NCBI GenBank assembly: GCA_902489295.1
Contig: CABTZM010000146.1
Span: 1-5,246 of the forward strand
DNA length: 5,246 nt
Direction of reading: 5' to 3'
From: an uncultured Collinsella sp.
Lineage (GTDB): Bacteria; Actinomycetota; Coriobacteriia; Coriobacteriales; Coriobacteriaceae
Below, piece by piece: positions 1 through 5,246 of the stretch. The position numbers and the translations under genes were made by a program. The notes beneath the pieces are model-generated. The model had not been told where the DNA came from and did no database searches. It worked only from the letters and a program-made list of their open reading frames with translations. The stretch's first letter is position 1, and the number at the start of each line of letters is the position of its first letter.

Positions 1-468
1 CCCCGCCACATAGGGCAGGTAATTATGCTCGGCAACCAGCGGATAGTATTCGAGCTTGGCATCGGCGATCTTGGCACCCGCCTCAAAGACCGGGTAGCAC
101 GGATCGGGAACCAGAATGGTGTCACCCGGATCGAGCAGGGCCAGGCCCAAATGGCCCACGCCCTCCTGCGTGCCGTTGCACGACTGCACCATAGACGGCG
201 TAATGCCCGAAACGCCAAAGCGACGCTCATAGTAATCGCACACGGCTTGCTTGAGTTCGGGCAGGTCGCGCAGGGCATACTTCCACATCTCGGGATCTTG
301 GGCTGCCTGCGTGAGCGCCTCGACCACGTGGTCGTACGGCTTAAAGTCGGGCGTGCCCACGCTCATGTTGTAAATGGTCTTGCCCTGAGCCTTCAGCGCG
401 AGAAGCTTGTTGTTGAGCGAGGCGAAGACCTCCGCGCCAAAGCGGTCGAGACGCTGCGATGCCTGCAT
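1..468 (-). CDS. PLP-dependent class I/II aminotransferase, N-terminal part (cut by window edge)
   Basis: This is the first 156 residues of a fold-type I aminotransferase; the frame is open from the ATG at 468 to base 1, so the C-terminal part, including the PLP-binding lysine, lies outside the window. Visible family landmarks are SVGTPDFKP (residues 36-44, the small-domain entry loop), WKYALRDLPELKQAV (62-76, substrate-side Tyr followed by the ELKQA helix), SCNGTQEG (96-103, the loop that grips the PLP phosphate) and DPGDTILVPDPCYPVF (113-128). The last two resemble LL-diaminopimelate aminotransferase (DapL) and its relatives, so the enzyme could act in lysine/cell-wall precursor synthesis. 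Many DapL-like proteins have other amino-acid substrates, so I give no symbol. The start is supported by AAAGGTGG at 473-480 on the minus strand, four bases upstream. It is probably cytoplasmic. It follows nadE on the same strand after 118 bases, but a terminator-like hairpin separates them. Confidence 0.9.
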   Translation of the reverse strand, partial: MQASQRLDRFGAEVFASLNNKLLALKAQGKTIYNMSVGTPDFKPYDHVVEALTQAAQDPEMWKYALRDLPELKQAVCDYYERRFGVSGITPSMVQSCNGTQEGVGHLGLALLDPGDTILVPDPCYPVFEAGAKIADAKLEYYPLVAEHNYLPYVAG

Positions 469-489
469 GGTGCCACCTTTCGATATGAA

Positions 490-518
490 AAACGCGGCGC
501 TCCGACAAGAGCGCCGCG
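490..518 (-). terminator. Hairpin plus T5: terminator of nadE or leader attenuator of the aminotransferase gene
   Basis: Arms 493-502 and 509-518 are perfectly complementary over 10 bp (CGCGGCGCTC / GAGCGCCGCG) around a 6-base loop. Reading leftward, the stem is followed at once by TTTTT (488-492), the form of a Rho-independent terminator. It lies about 70 bases after the nadE stop and only about 20 bases before the aminotransferase ATG. It can therefore end nadE transcripts, but any aminotransferase transcript starting upstream of it must also pass through it. Read rightward, the stem has no T-run. Confidence 0.75.
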
Positions 519-529
519 CGATACGGGCC

Positions 530-558
530 ATCAGATTGCAAAAGTGTAACGCTTGCAA
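530..558 (-). promoter_or_regulatory. Candidate promoter for the aminotransferase gene
   Basis: On the minus strand, a -35-like TTGCAA (553-558) is followed by a 17-base spacer and a -10-like TCTGAT (530-535). Each box matches the sigma-70-type consensus at 4 of 6 positions. Transcription would start near 522, so the RNA would begin a few bases before the hairpin at 493-518 and have a leader of about 54 bases. The second TTGCAA (536-541) lies within the spacer. The call rests on spacing and partial consensus only. Confidence 0.35.
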
Positions 559-586
559 CCCCCGTATTGGTTCAATTTAGCCAACC

Positions 587-2566
587 TTAGTCAACTGGAT
601 TGAGCGCGTCGATCTGCGCAAGCCACAGACGCGAGCTAGCGTCACTCGGCATACGCCAATCGCCGCGCGGGCTGAGCGTCACCGAGCCCACCTTGGGACC
701 ATCGGGCAGGCAGCTGCGCTTAAACTGCTGGGCAAAGAAGCGACGGTAGAACGTACGTAGCCACGTGTGGACGGTCTTGGCGTCGTAGACGCCCTCGAAG
801 CTCTTGAGCGCCATGCGGTAGATCTTGCCCGGCTCAAAGCCAAAACGCAGCAGGTAGTAGAGGAAGTAGTCGTGCAACTCGTACGGGCCCACCAAATCCT
901 CGGTCTTCTGCGCAATCTCGCCGTCGCCCGTGGGCGGCAGAAGCTCGGGGGACACCGGCGTATCGAGGATATCGAGCAAGACCTCGGCAATGCGCCCGCC
1001 AAAGACATCGGCGGCATAGCGTACCAGATGGCGCACAAGCGTCTTGGGCACGCTCGCGTTGACGGCGTACATGCTCATGTGGTCGCCGTTATAGGTAGCC
1101 CAGCCGAGCGCCAGCTCCGACAGGTCGCCCGTGCCAATGACAAAACCGCCAGCCTGGTTGGCCAGATCCATCAGAATCTGCGTACGCTCGCGCGCCTGGC
1201 TGTTCTCGTAGGTCACGTCCTGCACAGCTGGATCATGCTCAATGTCCTTGAAGTGCTGCTCCACAGCCGCGTGGATCGAAACCTCGCGGAAGCTCACACC
1301 CAGGTCGCGAGCGAGCGACTCGGCATTCGACTTGGTGCGATGCGTCGTGCCGAAGCCGGGCATGGACACGGCTGTGATACCAGTGCGCGGCAGCCCCAGT
1401 GCATCGAAGGCACGCACGGTCACAAGCAGCGCTAGCGTGGAGTCCAAGCCGCCCGAAAGGCCGATAACCGCAGCCTTGGTACCCGTGTGGGCAAGGCGGG
1501 TCTTGAGGCCCGCAGTCTGCAGATCGAGGATCGTCTCGCAGCGCTCGGCCAAGTCGCCGTGGTCGGCCGGCACAAAGGGCGCGCGCGGGAAAACGCGGTC
1601 GATATCGCAGGCATCGCGCAGGACAGGTTCTTCGGCCAGCACGCCCTCAAACGAAAACTCAACGGTCGTGGCCTCCGGCGCATCGTCGGTGCGCGCCCAC
1701 GTCGTCGAGCGACGGCGCTCGGCAACCAGGCGGTCAAGGTCAACGTCGGCGATGGCCATATCGCAGGCAAGCAGTTTGGTGGCGGCGAGCTTGGAGCCAT
1801 TTTCGTAGATAAGGTTCTCGCCCGCAAAGACCATGTCGGTCGTGGACTCGCCCTCGCTCGCGTCCGCGTAGGCATAGGCGCAGTACAGGCGTGCGCTCTG
1901 GTTAGAGATGAGGCTGCGGCGGTAATCCGCCTTACCGATAATCTCGTCCGAAGCCGACGGATTGAGGATCACCGTCGCACCGGCAAGCGCCATCTCGGTC
2001 GAAGGGGGCGCCGGCACCCACAGGTCCTCGCAGACTTCAACGCCCAGCACCATATCCTCGGCACCCTCATCACAGCAGCGGTAGACAAGCCCCGAACCCA
2101 GCGGAACCGGACCCTGACCGGCAAATTCAACCCACACGGGATCCGCAGGCGACGGAGCAAACCAGCGACGCTCATAGAACTCGCCATAGTTGGGCAGATA
2201 CTTCTTAGCCGTAAGACCCAAAAGCTCACCCGCACAGCACACGGCGGCGCAGTTGTAGATGTTTTCAGCCACCGCAACGGGCAAGCCAACGGTAAAGACG
2301 ATCGGCAGCTCACGGGTTTCATCGAGGATGTGCACCAGCGCTGCTTCGCAGGCATGCAGCAGCGTGCGGTTATGGAACAGATCGGCCGCGGTATAGCCGG
2401 TCAGGTTAAGCTCGGGCAGTACCAGCGCGCGAACGCCACGCCCGGCAGCATCGCGAACAGCCGCCAGCGCAACCTCGGCATTGCCCTCGACATCGGCCAC
2501 GCGAATCCGCGGCGAGGCCGCCGCCACACGCAAAAAGCCATCAGACTGAAAAAGGTGAAGATTCAT
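587..2566 (-). CDS. nadE: Glutamine-dependent NAD+ synthetase (two-domain NadE)
   Basis: The enzyme converts nicotinic acid adenine dinucleotide (deamido-NAD+) to NAD+ with ATP, using ammonia released from glutamine, in the cytoplasm as the last step of NAD synthesis. The 659 residues are close to the long actinobacterial form (about 680). Residues 1 to about 290 form the nitrilase-like glutaminase domain with a complete Glu-Lys-Cys triad: E52 in LPELNLTGY, K121 in KKYLPNYGEFYE and C179 in GVEVCEDLW. Residues from about 340 to the end form the synthetase: the pyrophosphatase P-loop SGGLDS (371-376), the THRTKSNAESLA segment (408-419), IGTGDLSELALGWATYNGDH (477-496) and the C-terminal FKRSCLPDGPKVGS segment (615-628). 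The two active sites are joined by an ammonia tunnel in this family. The start fits GGGAG at 2574-2578, seven bases upstream. No defect is visible. It is transcribed divergently from the membrane protein gene at 2770. Confidence 0.98.
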   Translation of the reverse strand: MNLHLFQSDGFLRVAAASPRIRVADVEGNAEVALAAVRDAAGRGVRALVLPELNLTGYTAADLFHNRTLLHACEAALVHILDETRELPIVFTVGLPVAVAENIYNCAAVCCAGELLGLTAKKYLPNYGEFYERRWFAPSPADPVWVEFAGQGPVPLGSGLVYRCCDEGAEDMVLGVEVCEDLWVPAPPSTEMALAGATVILNPSASDEIIGKADYRRSLISNQSARLYCAYAYADASEGESTTDMVFAGENLIYENGSKLAATKLLACDMAIADVDLDRLVAERRRSTTWARTDDAPEATTVEFSFEGVLAEEPVLRDACDIDRVFPRAPFVPADHGDLAERCETILDLQTAGLKTRLAHTGTKAAVIGLSGGLDSTLALLVTVRAFDALGLPRTGITAVSMPGFGTTHRTKSNAESLARDLGVSFREVSIHAAVEQHFKDIEHDPAVQDVTYENSQARERTQILMDLANQAGGFVIGTGDLSELALGWATYNGDHMSMYAVNASVPKTLVRHLVRYAADVFGGRIAEVLLDILDTPVSPELLPPTGDGEIAQKTEDLVGPYELHDYFLYYLLRFGFEPGKIYRMALKSFEGVYDAKTVHTWLRTFYRRFFAQQFKRSCLPDGPKVGSVTLSPRGDWRMPSDASSRLWLAQIDALNPVD

Positions 2567-2614
2567 AAGAATGCTCCCGTGCGTAAACGCTATTCAACAC
2601 AATTAGCAAGCCCT

Positions 2615-2620
2615 ATTGTA
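2615..2620 (-). promoter_or_regulatory. Candidate -10 box for nadE
   Basis: TACAAT on the minus strand matches the -10 consensus at 5 of 6 positions and would give a leader of about 40 bases before the nadE ATG. I find no good -35 box at 16-18 bases upstream. An imperfect palindrome (2621-2640) abuts it exactly where a -35/spacer would be, which could suit a regulated promoter. Weak support. Confidence 0.35.
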
Positions 2621-2640
2621 GTTCAACCGCCGGGTGGAAC
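2621..2640. repeat. 20-bp imperfect palindrome upstream of nadE, possible operator
   Basis: The two 8-base arms (2621-2628 and 2633-2640) match at 7 of 8 positions around a 4-base centre: GTTC at one end, GAAC at the other, with inner ACC/GGT pairs. It directly abuts the candidate nadE -10 box. A dimeric regulator site is possible. I do not recognise the motif as that of a named NAD regulator. Confidence 0.3.
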
Positions 2641-2647
2641 CGCATCC

Positions 2648-2660
2648 CACCAACTTGGTG
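2648..2660. repeat. 13-bp perfect palindrome in the nadE / membrane protein divergent region
   Basis: CACCAA and TTGGTG flank a single C, giving a perfect 6-1-6 palindrome. A one-base centre is too tight for an RNA hairpin of full length but is usual for a protein-binding site. It lies between the two divergent genes, upstream of both, so it could serve either. Confidence 0.3.
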
Positions 2661-2769
2661 AGCAATTGATGAGTTGATGGTATCTGTTAAATGTCACGTA
2701 CGATTCACATCTGGTGGGTACCCTGATGGCTACACGAAACGAAGCAGATTTACACCGGGAGGACCCCGT

Positions 2770-3714
2770 ATGACAACCAAGTACACCGACGCGCCGCGCA
2801 CGCGCGTCATGACGCCGGCATCGCTCAACAACGGCGTACACGAGAACCATTCCATTGGACAGACCATGGCCATCGCGCCCAAAAAGGGCCTGTTCGACGA
2901 CATTTCCATTCCCCAGATCATCGCCGGCGCCGCAGCTGCCGCCACAAGCGTCGCGCTTGCTTCCAAGATTGGTATCGCTGGTTCAGTAATTGGCGCCGCC
3001 GTGAGCTCGGTCATCACCGTTGTGTCCTCGCAGGTCTACCGCCACTTTATCTCTGCCAGCGCCAAAGCCCTCAAAGGTACGCACGCCGACGTCGACTACC
3101 CCGCCGGCGCCTATGAGCCCGTTGAGCTTAATGCCGAGGAGCACCTGGGCGGCGCCGCGACTACGCAGGAGATGCGCCAGGTTGCGGGGCGTGCGACCAC
3201 GGCGCGCGTCGCCCCTAACAGCCTGCGCGCCAAGGCCGCGGCAGAGCGCAGCCAGACGCAAAAGAAGGTCATCGTCTTCTCGATCGCCATCGCCATCGTC
3301 GCGGTCATCGCCTGCACCGGCGCCATCCTTATAACCACCGCCGGTGAGGGTCTGGGCGAGCGCCCCGAGCCAATCCTTTCGTCGCGCACGACCGAGCACG
3401 ACGCGGATAACACCGGTCAATCGCAAAGCCAGCAGGACGACTCGCAGGGCGCCTCCTCATCCACCGACTCGTCCTCGAACACCCCCGATCAGTCGCAGAG
3501 CGCTGATTCCTCTGCGAACAGCGGCGGCACGCAATCCAGCACGACCGACTCAAGCCAAACGACTGACGGCTCTCAACCGAGCACAGGCGACCAGACGAGC
3601 GGCAATGCATCGGGCACGGGATCTACCGACAATAGCAACACCAACAGCTCGAGCGGAACCGCTTCCGGCACGGCATCAGACAGCTCGAGCCAAGACACGG
3701 CATCGGGCAACTAA
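2770..3714 (+). CDS. Membrane protein of unknown function with Ser/Thr/Gln/Asn-rich tail
   Basis: I do not recognise a named family. The 314-residue product has a polar N-terminus (1-45), a Gly/Ala/Val/Ser-rich hydrophobic stretch (about 47-88, long enough for one long or two short helices, with a GxxxG-type GIAGSVIGAAV at 68-78), a polar and partly basic segment (95-165), a clear transmembrane helix (about 167-189, VIVFSIAIAIVAVIACTGAI) and a tail (190-314) made mostly of Ser, Thr, Gln, Asn, Asp and Gly. The KK before the second helix suggests that the middle segment is cytoplasmic and the tail is outside, where it may span the cell wall or be glycosylated (inference). No sortase motif or cleavable signal peptide is seen. 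The ATG at 2770 is chosen because GGGAGGA (2757-2763) lies six bases upstream; an in-frame TTG/ATG near 2674 would add 32 residues but lacks a ribosome site. From memory, actinobacterial membrane proteins with a similar Gly/Ala-rich hydrophobic segment exist. Confidence 0.85.
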   Translation: MTTKYTDAPRTRVMTPASLNNGVHENHSIGQTMAIAPKKGLFDDISIPQIIAGAAAAATSVALASKIGIAGSVIGAAVSSVITVVSSQVYRHFISASAKALKGTHADVDYPAGAYEPVELNAEEHLGGAATTQEMRQVAGRATTARVAPNSLRAKAAAERSQTQKKVIVFSIAIAIVAVIACTGAILITTAGEGLGERPEPILSSRTTEHDADNTGQSQSQQDDSQGASSSTDSSSNTPDQSQSADSSANSGGTQSSTTDSSQTTDGSQPSTGDQTSGNASGTGSTDNSNTNSSSGTASGTASDSSSQDTASGN

Positions 3715-3748
3715 GCACGTTTGTCTCTCATAGATAACCGACCTGCAT

Positions 3749-3788
3749 AACGGGCGCGAACCGGCAACGGTCGCGCCCGTTTACCTTG
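3749..3788 (+). terminator. Hairpin terminator after the membrane protein gene
   Basis: Arms 3749-3759 and 3771-3781 pair perfectly over 11 bp. Inside, one unpaired A is followed by CCG-GCAA-CGG, a 3-bp stem closed by a GCAA (GNRA-type) tetraloop. The run after the stem is TTTACCTT, a weak T-tract. It lies about 35 bases after the stop at 3714 and before the promoter of the next gene, so it probably separates the two rightward genes. Confidence 0.7.
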
Positions 3789-3815
3789 GGCGACGAGATG
3801 GCAAGGCCCGTGCGA

Positions 3816-3824
3816 TGGTAAGAT
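3816..3824 (+). promoter_or_regulatory. Extended -10 promoter for the 435-residue protein gene
   Basis: TGG followed by TAAGAT is an extended -10 element (TGn plus a 5-of-6 -10 box). No good -35 box is seen at the usual distance, which extended -10 promoters can tolerate. Transcription would start near 3831, leaving a leader of about 22 bases that contains the ribosome site AGGAG at 3841-3845. Confidence 0.5.
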
Positions 3825-3852
3825 GCTTTGGTGTGTATAGAGGAGATTTGCC

Positions 3853-5160
3853 ATGAGCAAGACAATAGTTACGCCCACGCTATCGCTGGGCAACCACATC
3901 TATCTGTATCGTCTGCTGCGCGACGCGATTGGGTGCGGCAAGCAAACGTTTATGACGCAGGTCGAGGAGGCGCTCGCCGCCGGCGACATGACCGCTTATG
4001 ACCTGGGCTTCGAGTCCACGCGCGAGCTGCTCGAGGAGCTCGACGACTGCATTAGACTGACCGTCTTTAAGGGCGGTCGCCTGTATGCCACCGTCATCGC
4101 CAACGATACCTGGGATGCCGCCCTTGCCAAGGGCGAGGACAAGCCCAAGGCAGCCAAGGGAGCCAAGCAGTCCTACAAAAAGAAAAAGCGCGGCGAGAAG
4201 GACCTCAAGGCCGTGCGCCCTAAGCACGTTAAGCGTCCCGAGCCCGAAGCCATGGTTGAAGCCGCGCCGGAACCCGAGCCCGAGGCAGAGATCGAAGTCG
4301 CTATTGAGGTAACAGCAGAAGCCGAAACCGAAATCGCCGCCACGACCGATTCCAAAGTCATATCCGAGCAGGAAGCCACTGCGGAGCTCGACGAGGCTCC
4401 CAAGTCGACAACCGAAGAAGCCGCTGACCAGCCTGAGACGCCTGCGTTCCAAAACAGCGATGTCTTTGGCGACGAGGCTGAGGACGATCAGTCCGACGAG
4501 CCCGACGATCAAGGCGCTACCGAGTCGGCGCCGGAGCCCGAGACGCCGCAGCCCGCCATCTCGCTCACGGTCGTCTATGATCCCGAGAACGCCAACGCCG
4601 GCATCACCACCATGGCATCCACGCCCATCGAGGCAAAGCCGTCTGTCGAGGCGGAGGACGCCCCGCAAGCCGATGCCAAAACCGAGACTGAAGACACATC
4701 CGTCTCCGTGGAACCGACAGATTCCGCAGTTAAGCCAGAGCCGGCGCCCGAGTCTGCACCCGTCATCGAGTCCGCATCCGCACCTGTCTATGACCAAATT
4801 CCCGCACCGGTACCGGCTTCGGTACCCGCAGCAGCACCGGCCCCCGCATCCACAGCACCGACCATCCCCGAGGACTTCCCCGTCGATTTCGCAACCGAGG
4901 TCTTCTGCCCCGGCCCGTTGCTACACCAGCTGTCGACCTATCTCCCCTACGGCGCCGACACGCTCGGCATCGTCGGCGAGTACTACTGGATCGCCCGCGA
5001 ACGCGGCACCATCGAGGCCGCGCGAAACCGCGCAGTCTTCCCCCTGCGCTACACGCAGGCCGGCGAGCGCCACGAAGTCACCGTGCGCATCCGCCGCAAC
5101 ACCACCGGAGGCCTCGGAGCCACTTGGACCATCGATAAAGTCGAAGAACCAAACGAATAG
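3853..5160 (+). CDS. Multi-part protein: small N-terminal winged-helix-like domain, acidic linker, unknown C-terminal domain
   Basis: I cannot name this 435-residue protein. Residues 10-92 look globular: two helices (LGNHIYLYRLLRDAIG; TFMTQVEEALAAG), then DLGFESTRELLEELDDCIRL and a probable beta hairpin (LTVFKGGRLYATVI). The last part resembles a LOTUS/OST-HTH winged helix, an RNA-binding fold, but this is a pattern guess. Residues 95-129 are very Lys-rich (YKKKKRGEKDLK) and could bind nucleic acid. Residues 130-338 are Glu/Pro/Ala/Thr-rich, acidic and probably disordered, ending in a Pro-Ala run (316-334); only 236-254 (ISLTVVYDPENANAGITTM) looks ordered there. Residues 339-435 form a second globular domain, with PGPLLHQLSTYLPYGADTLG at 353-372, EYYWIARERGTIEAARNR at 376-393 and strands to the end. 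No signal peptide or membrane helix, so probably cytoplasmic. The start fits AGGAG seven bases upstream. It has its own promoter and terminator. Confidence 0.9.
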   Translation: MSKTIVTPTLSLGNHIYLYRLLRDAIGCGKQTFMTQVEEALAAGDMTAYDLGFESTRELLEELDDCIRLTVFKGGRLYATVIANDTWDAALAKGEDKPKAAKGAKQSYKKKKRGEKDLKAVRPKHVKRPEPEAMVEAAPEPEPEAEIEVAIEVTAEAETEIAATTDSKVISEQEATAELDEAPKSTTEEAADQPETPAFQNSDVFGDEAEDDQSDEPDDQGATESAPEPETPQPAISLTVVYDPENANAGITTMASTPIEAKPSVEAEDAPQADAKTETEDTSVSVEPTDSAVKPEPAPESAPVIESASAPVYDQIPAPVPASVPAAAPAPASTAPTIPEDFPVDFATEVFCPGPLLHQLSTYLPYGADTLGIVGEYYWIARERGTIEAARNRAVFPLRYTQAGERHEVTVRIRRNTTGGLGATWTIDKVEEPNE

Positions 5161-5172
5161 CAAAACGCCGGG

Positions 5173-5216
5173 GAAGGGCACAAAAAACAACCCCCCCCTT
5201 CTTTTTTTTTTTTTTT
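5173..5216 (+). terminator. Probable terminator after the 435-residue protein gene
   Basis: GAAGGG (5173-5178) pairs with CCCTTC (5196-5201) across a 17-base loop. The stem can lengthen by G-U pairs of the preceding GGG with the first Ts, and it is followed at once by an uninterrupted T15 run (5202-5216). The stem is short and the loop long, with a C8 run (5191-5198) allowing register shifts. The T-tract and the position 12 bases after the stop favour a terminator. Confidence 0.6.
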
Positions 5217-5217
5217 G

Positions 5218-5234
5218 TTTTTGTAGTACAAAAA
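5218..5234. repeat. 17-bp A/T-rich palindrome near the window end
   Basis: TTTTTGTA and TACAAAAA flank a single G, a perfect 8-1-8 palindrome directly after the T15-G run. In RNA it could form a weak 7-bp stem with an AGU loop. It may be part of a compound terminator or simply low-complexity sequence. No gene is visible from 5161 to the end. Confidence 0.4.
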
Positions 5235-5246
5235 AACAGAAACCAC

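Noticed and set aside
25..549. Rightward open frame of 174 codons at the left end
   Set aside because: It is antisense to the aminotransferase, whose reading frame carries clear family motifs; this frame also runs through the terminator-like hairpin.
1487..2677. Long rightward open frame (396 codons) opposite nadE
   Set aside because: It lies antisense to an intact, well-conserved nadE; its product is Arg/Gly/His-rich with no recognisable domain, as expected for the complement of a G+C-rich gene.
2700..2769. Possible riboswitch in the leader of the membrane protein gene
   Set aside because: The only symmetric element is an 8-base GGGTACCC at 2716-2723; I see no multi-helix fold or conserved riboswitch core.
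3880..4797. Leftward open frame of 305 codons rich in Gly, Leu and Cys
   Set aside because: It is the complement of the Glu/Ala-rich linker of the 3853-5160 gene; composition explains the lack of stops, and it has no domain or convincing start.
4809..4826. Perfect 7-bp inverted repeat GGTACCG / CGGTACC with a GCTT loop
   Set aside because: It lies inside the Pro-Ala-Val coding run of the 3853 gene and follows from repeated Val-Pro codons; no T-run or other signal goes with it.
5049..5246. Leftward open frame starting in the A/T-rich end, with a poly-Lys N-terminus
   Set aside because: The Lys run is just the complement of T15; the rest is antisense to the conserved C-terminal domain of the 3853 gene.
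1..5246. Defence, mobile or other new multi-gene system
   Set aside because: Two of four genes are ordinary metabolic enzymes, the other two have separate promoters and terminators, and there are no transposase, integrase, toxin, nuclease or repeat-array signals.

Overview
The window is G+C-rich, densely coding bacterial chromosome with four protein genes, four short intergenic gaps (no gap exceeds about 205 bases) and no tRNA, rRNA, CRISPR array or mobile element that I can see. Codon use favours G/C third positions. NAD synthetase is the long glutamine-dependent two-domain type usual in actinobacteria, and the aminotransferase N-terminus looks like the LL-diaminopimelate-aminotransferase-like proteins of gut Coriobacteriia. 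My best guess is a Collinsella-like member of the Coriobacteriia. That is recognition from memory, not a database result.

Layout. The left half reads leftward. Positions 1-468 hold the first 156 residues of a PLP-dependent class I/II aminotransferase cut by the window edge, and 587-2566 hold a complete nadE. Between them lie a perfect 10-bp hairpin followed by T5 (terminator-like in the leftward direction), a plausible promoter and a nested inverted repeat. The hairpin sits so close to the aminotransferase start that it may act in that gene's leader as well as ending nadE. The right half reads rightward: a 314-residue membrane protein with a long Ser/Thr/Gln/Asn-rich tail (2770-3714), a strong hairpin terminator, then a 435-residue protein (3853-5160) made of a small N-terminal helical/winged-helix-like domain, a Lys-rich patch, a roughly 200-residue Glu/Pro/Ala-rich linker and a conserved-looking C-terminal domain. 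nadE and the membrane protein gene are divergent across a 203-bp region carrying two palindromes and short direct repeats.

Function. nadE makes NAD+ from deamido-NAD+ using glutamine; the aminotransferase probably acts in amino-acid metabolism. I cannot name a function for the two rightward genes. They have separate promoters and terminators, so there is no evidence that they work together. The window ends in an odd low-complexity stretch (C8, T15, then a 17-bp A/T-rich palindrome), which probably includes the terminator of the last gene and may mark a contig end.

The most interesting items are the architecture of the 435-residue protein (possible LOTUS/OST-HTH-like nucleic-acid-binding head joined by a disordered linker to an unknown tail domain) and the leader structure before the aminotransferase. 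I see no clear evidence of a new multi-gene system.
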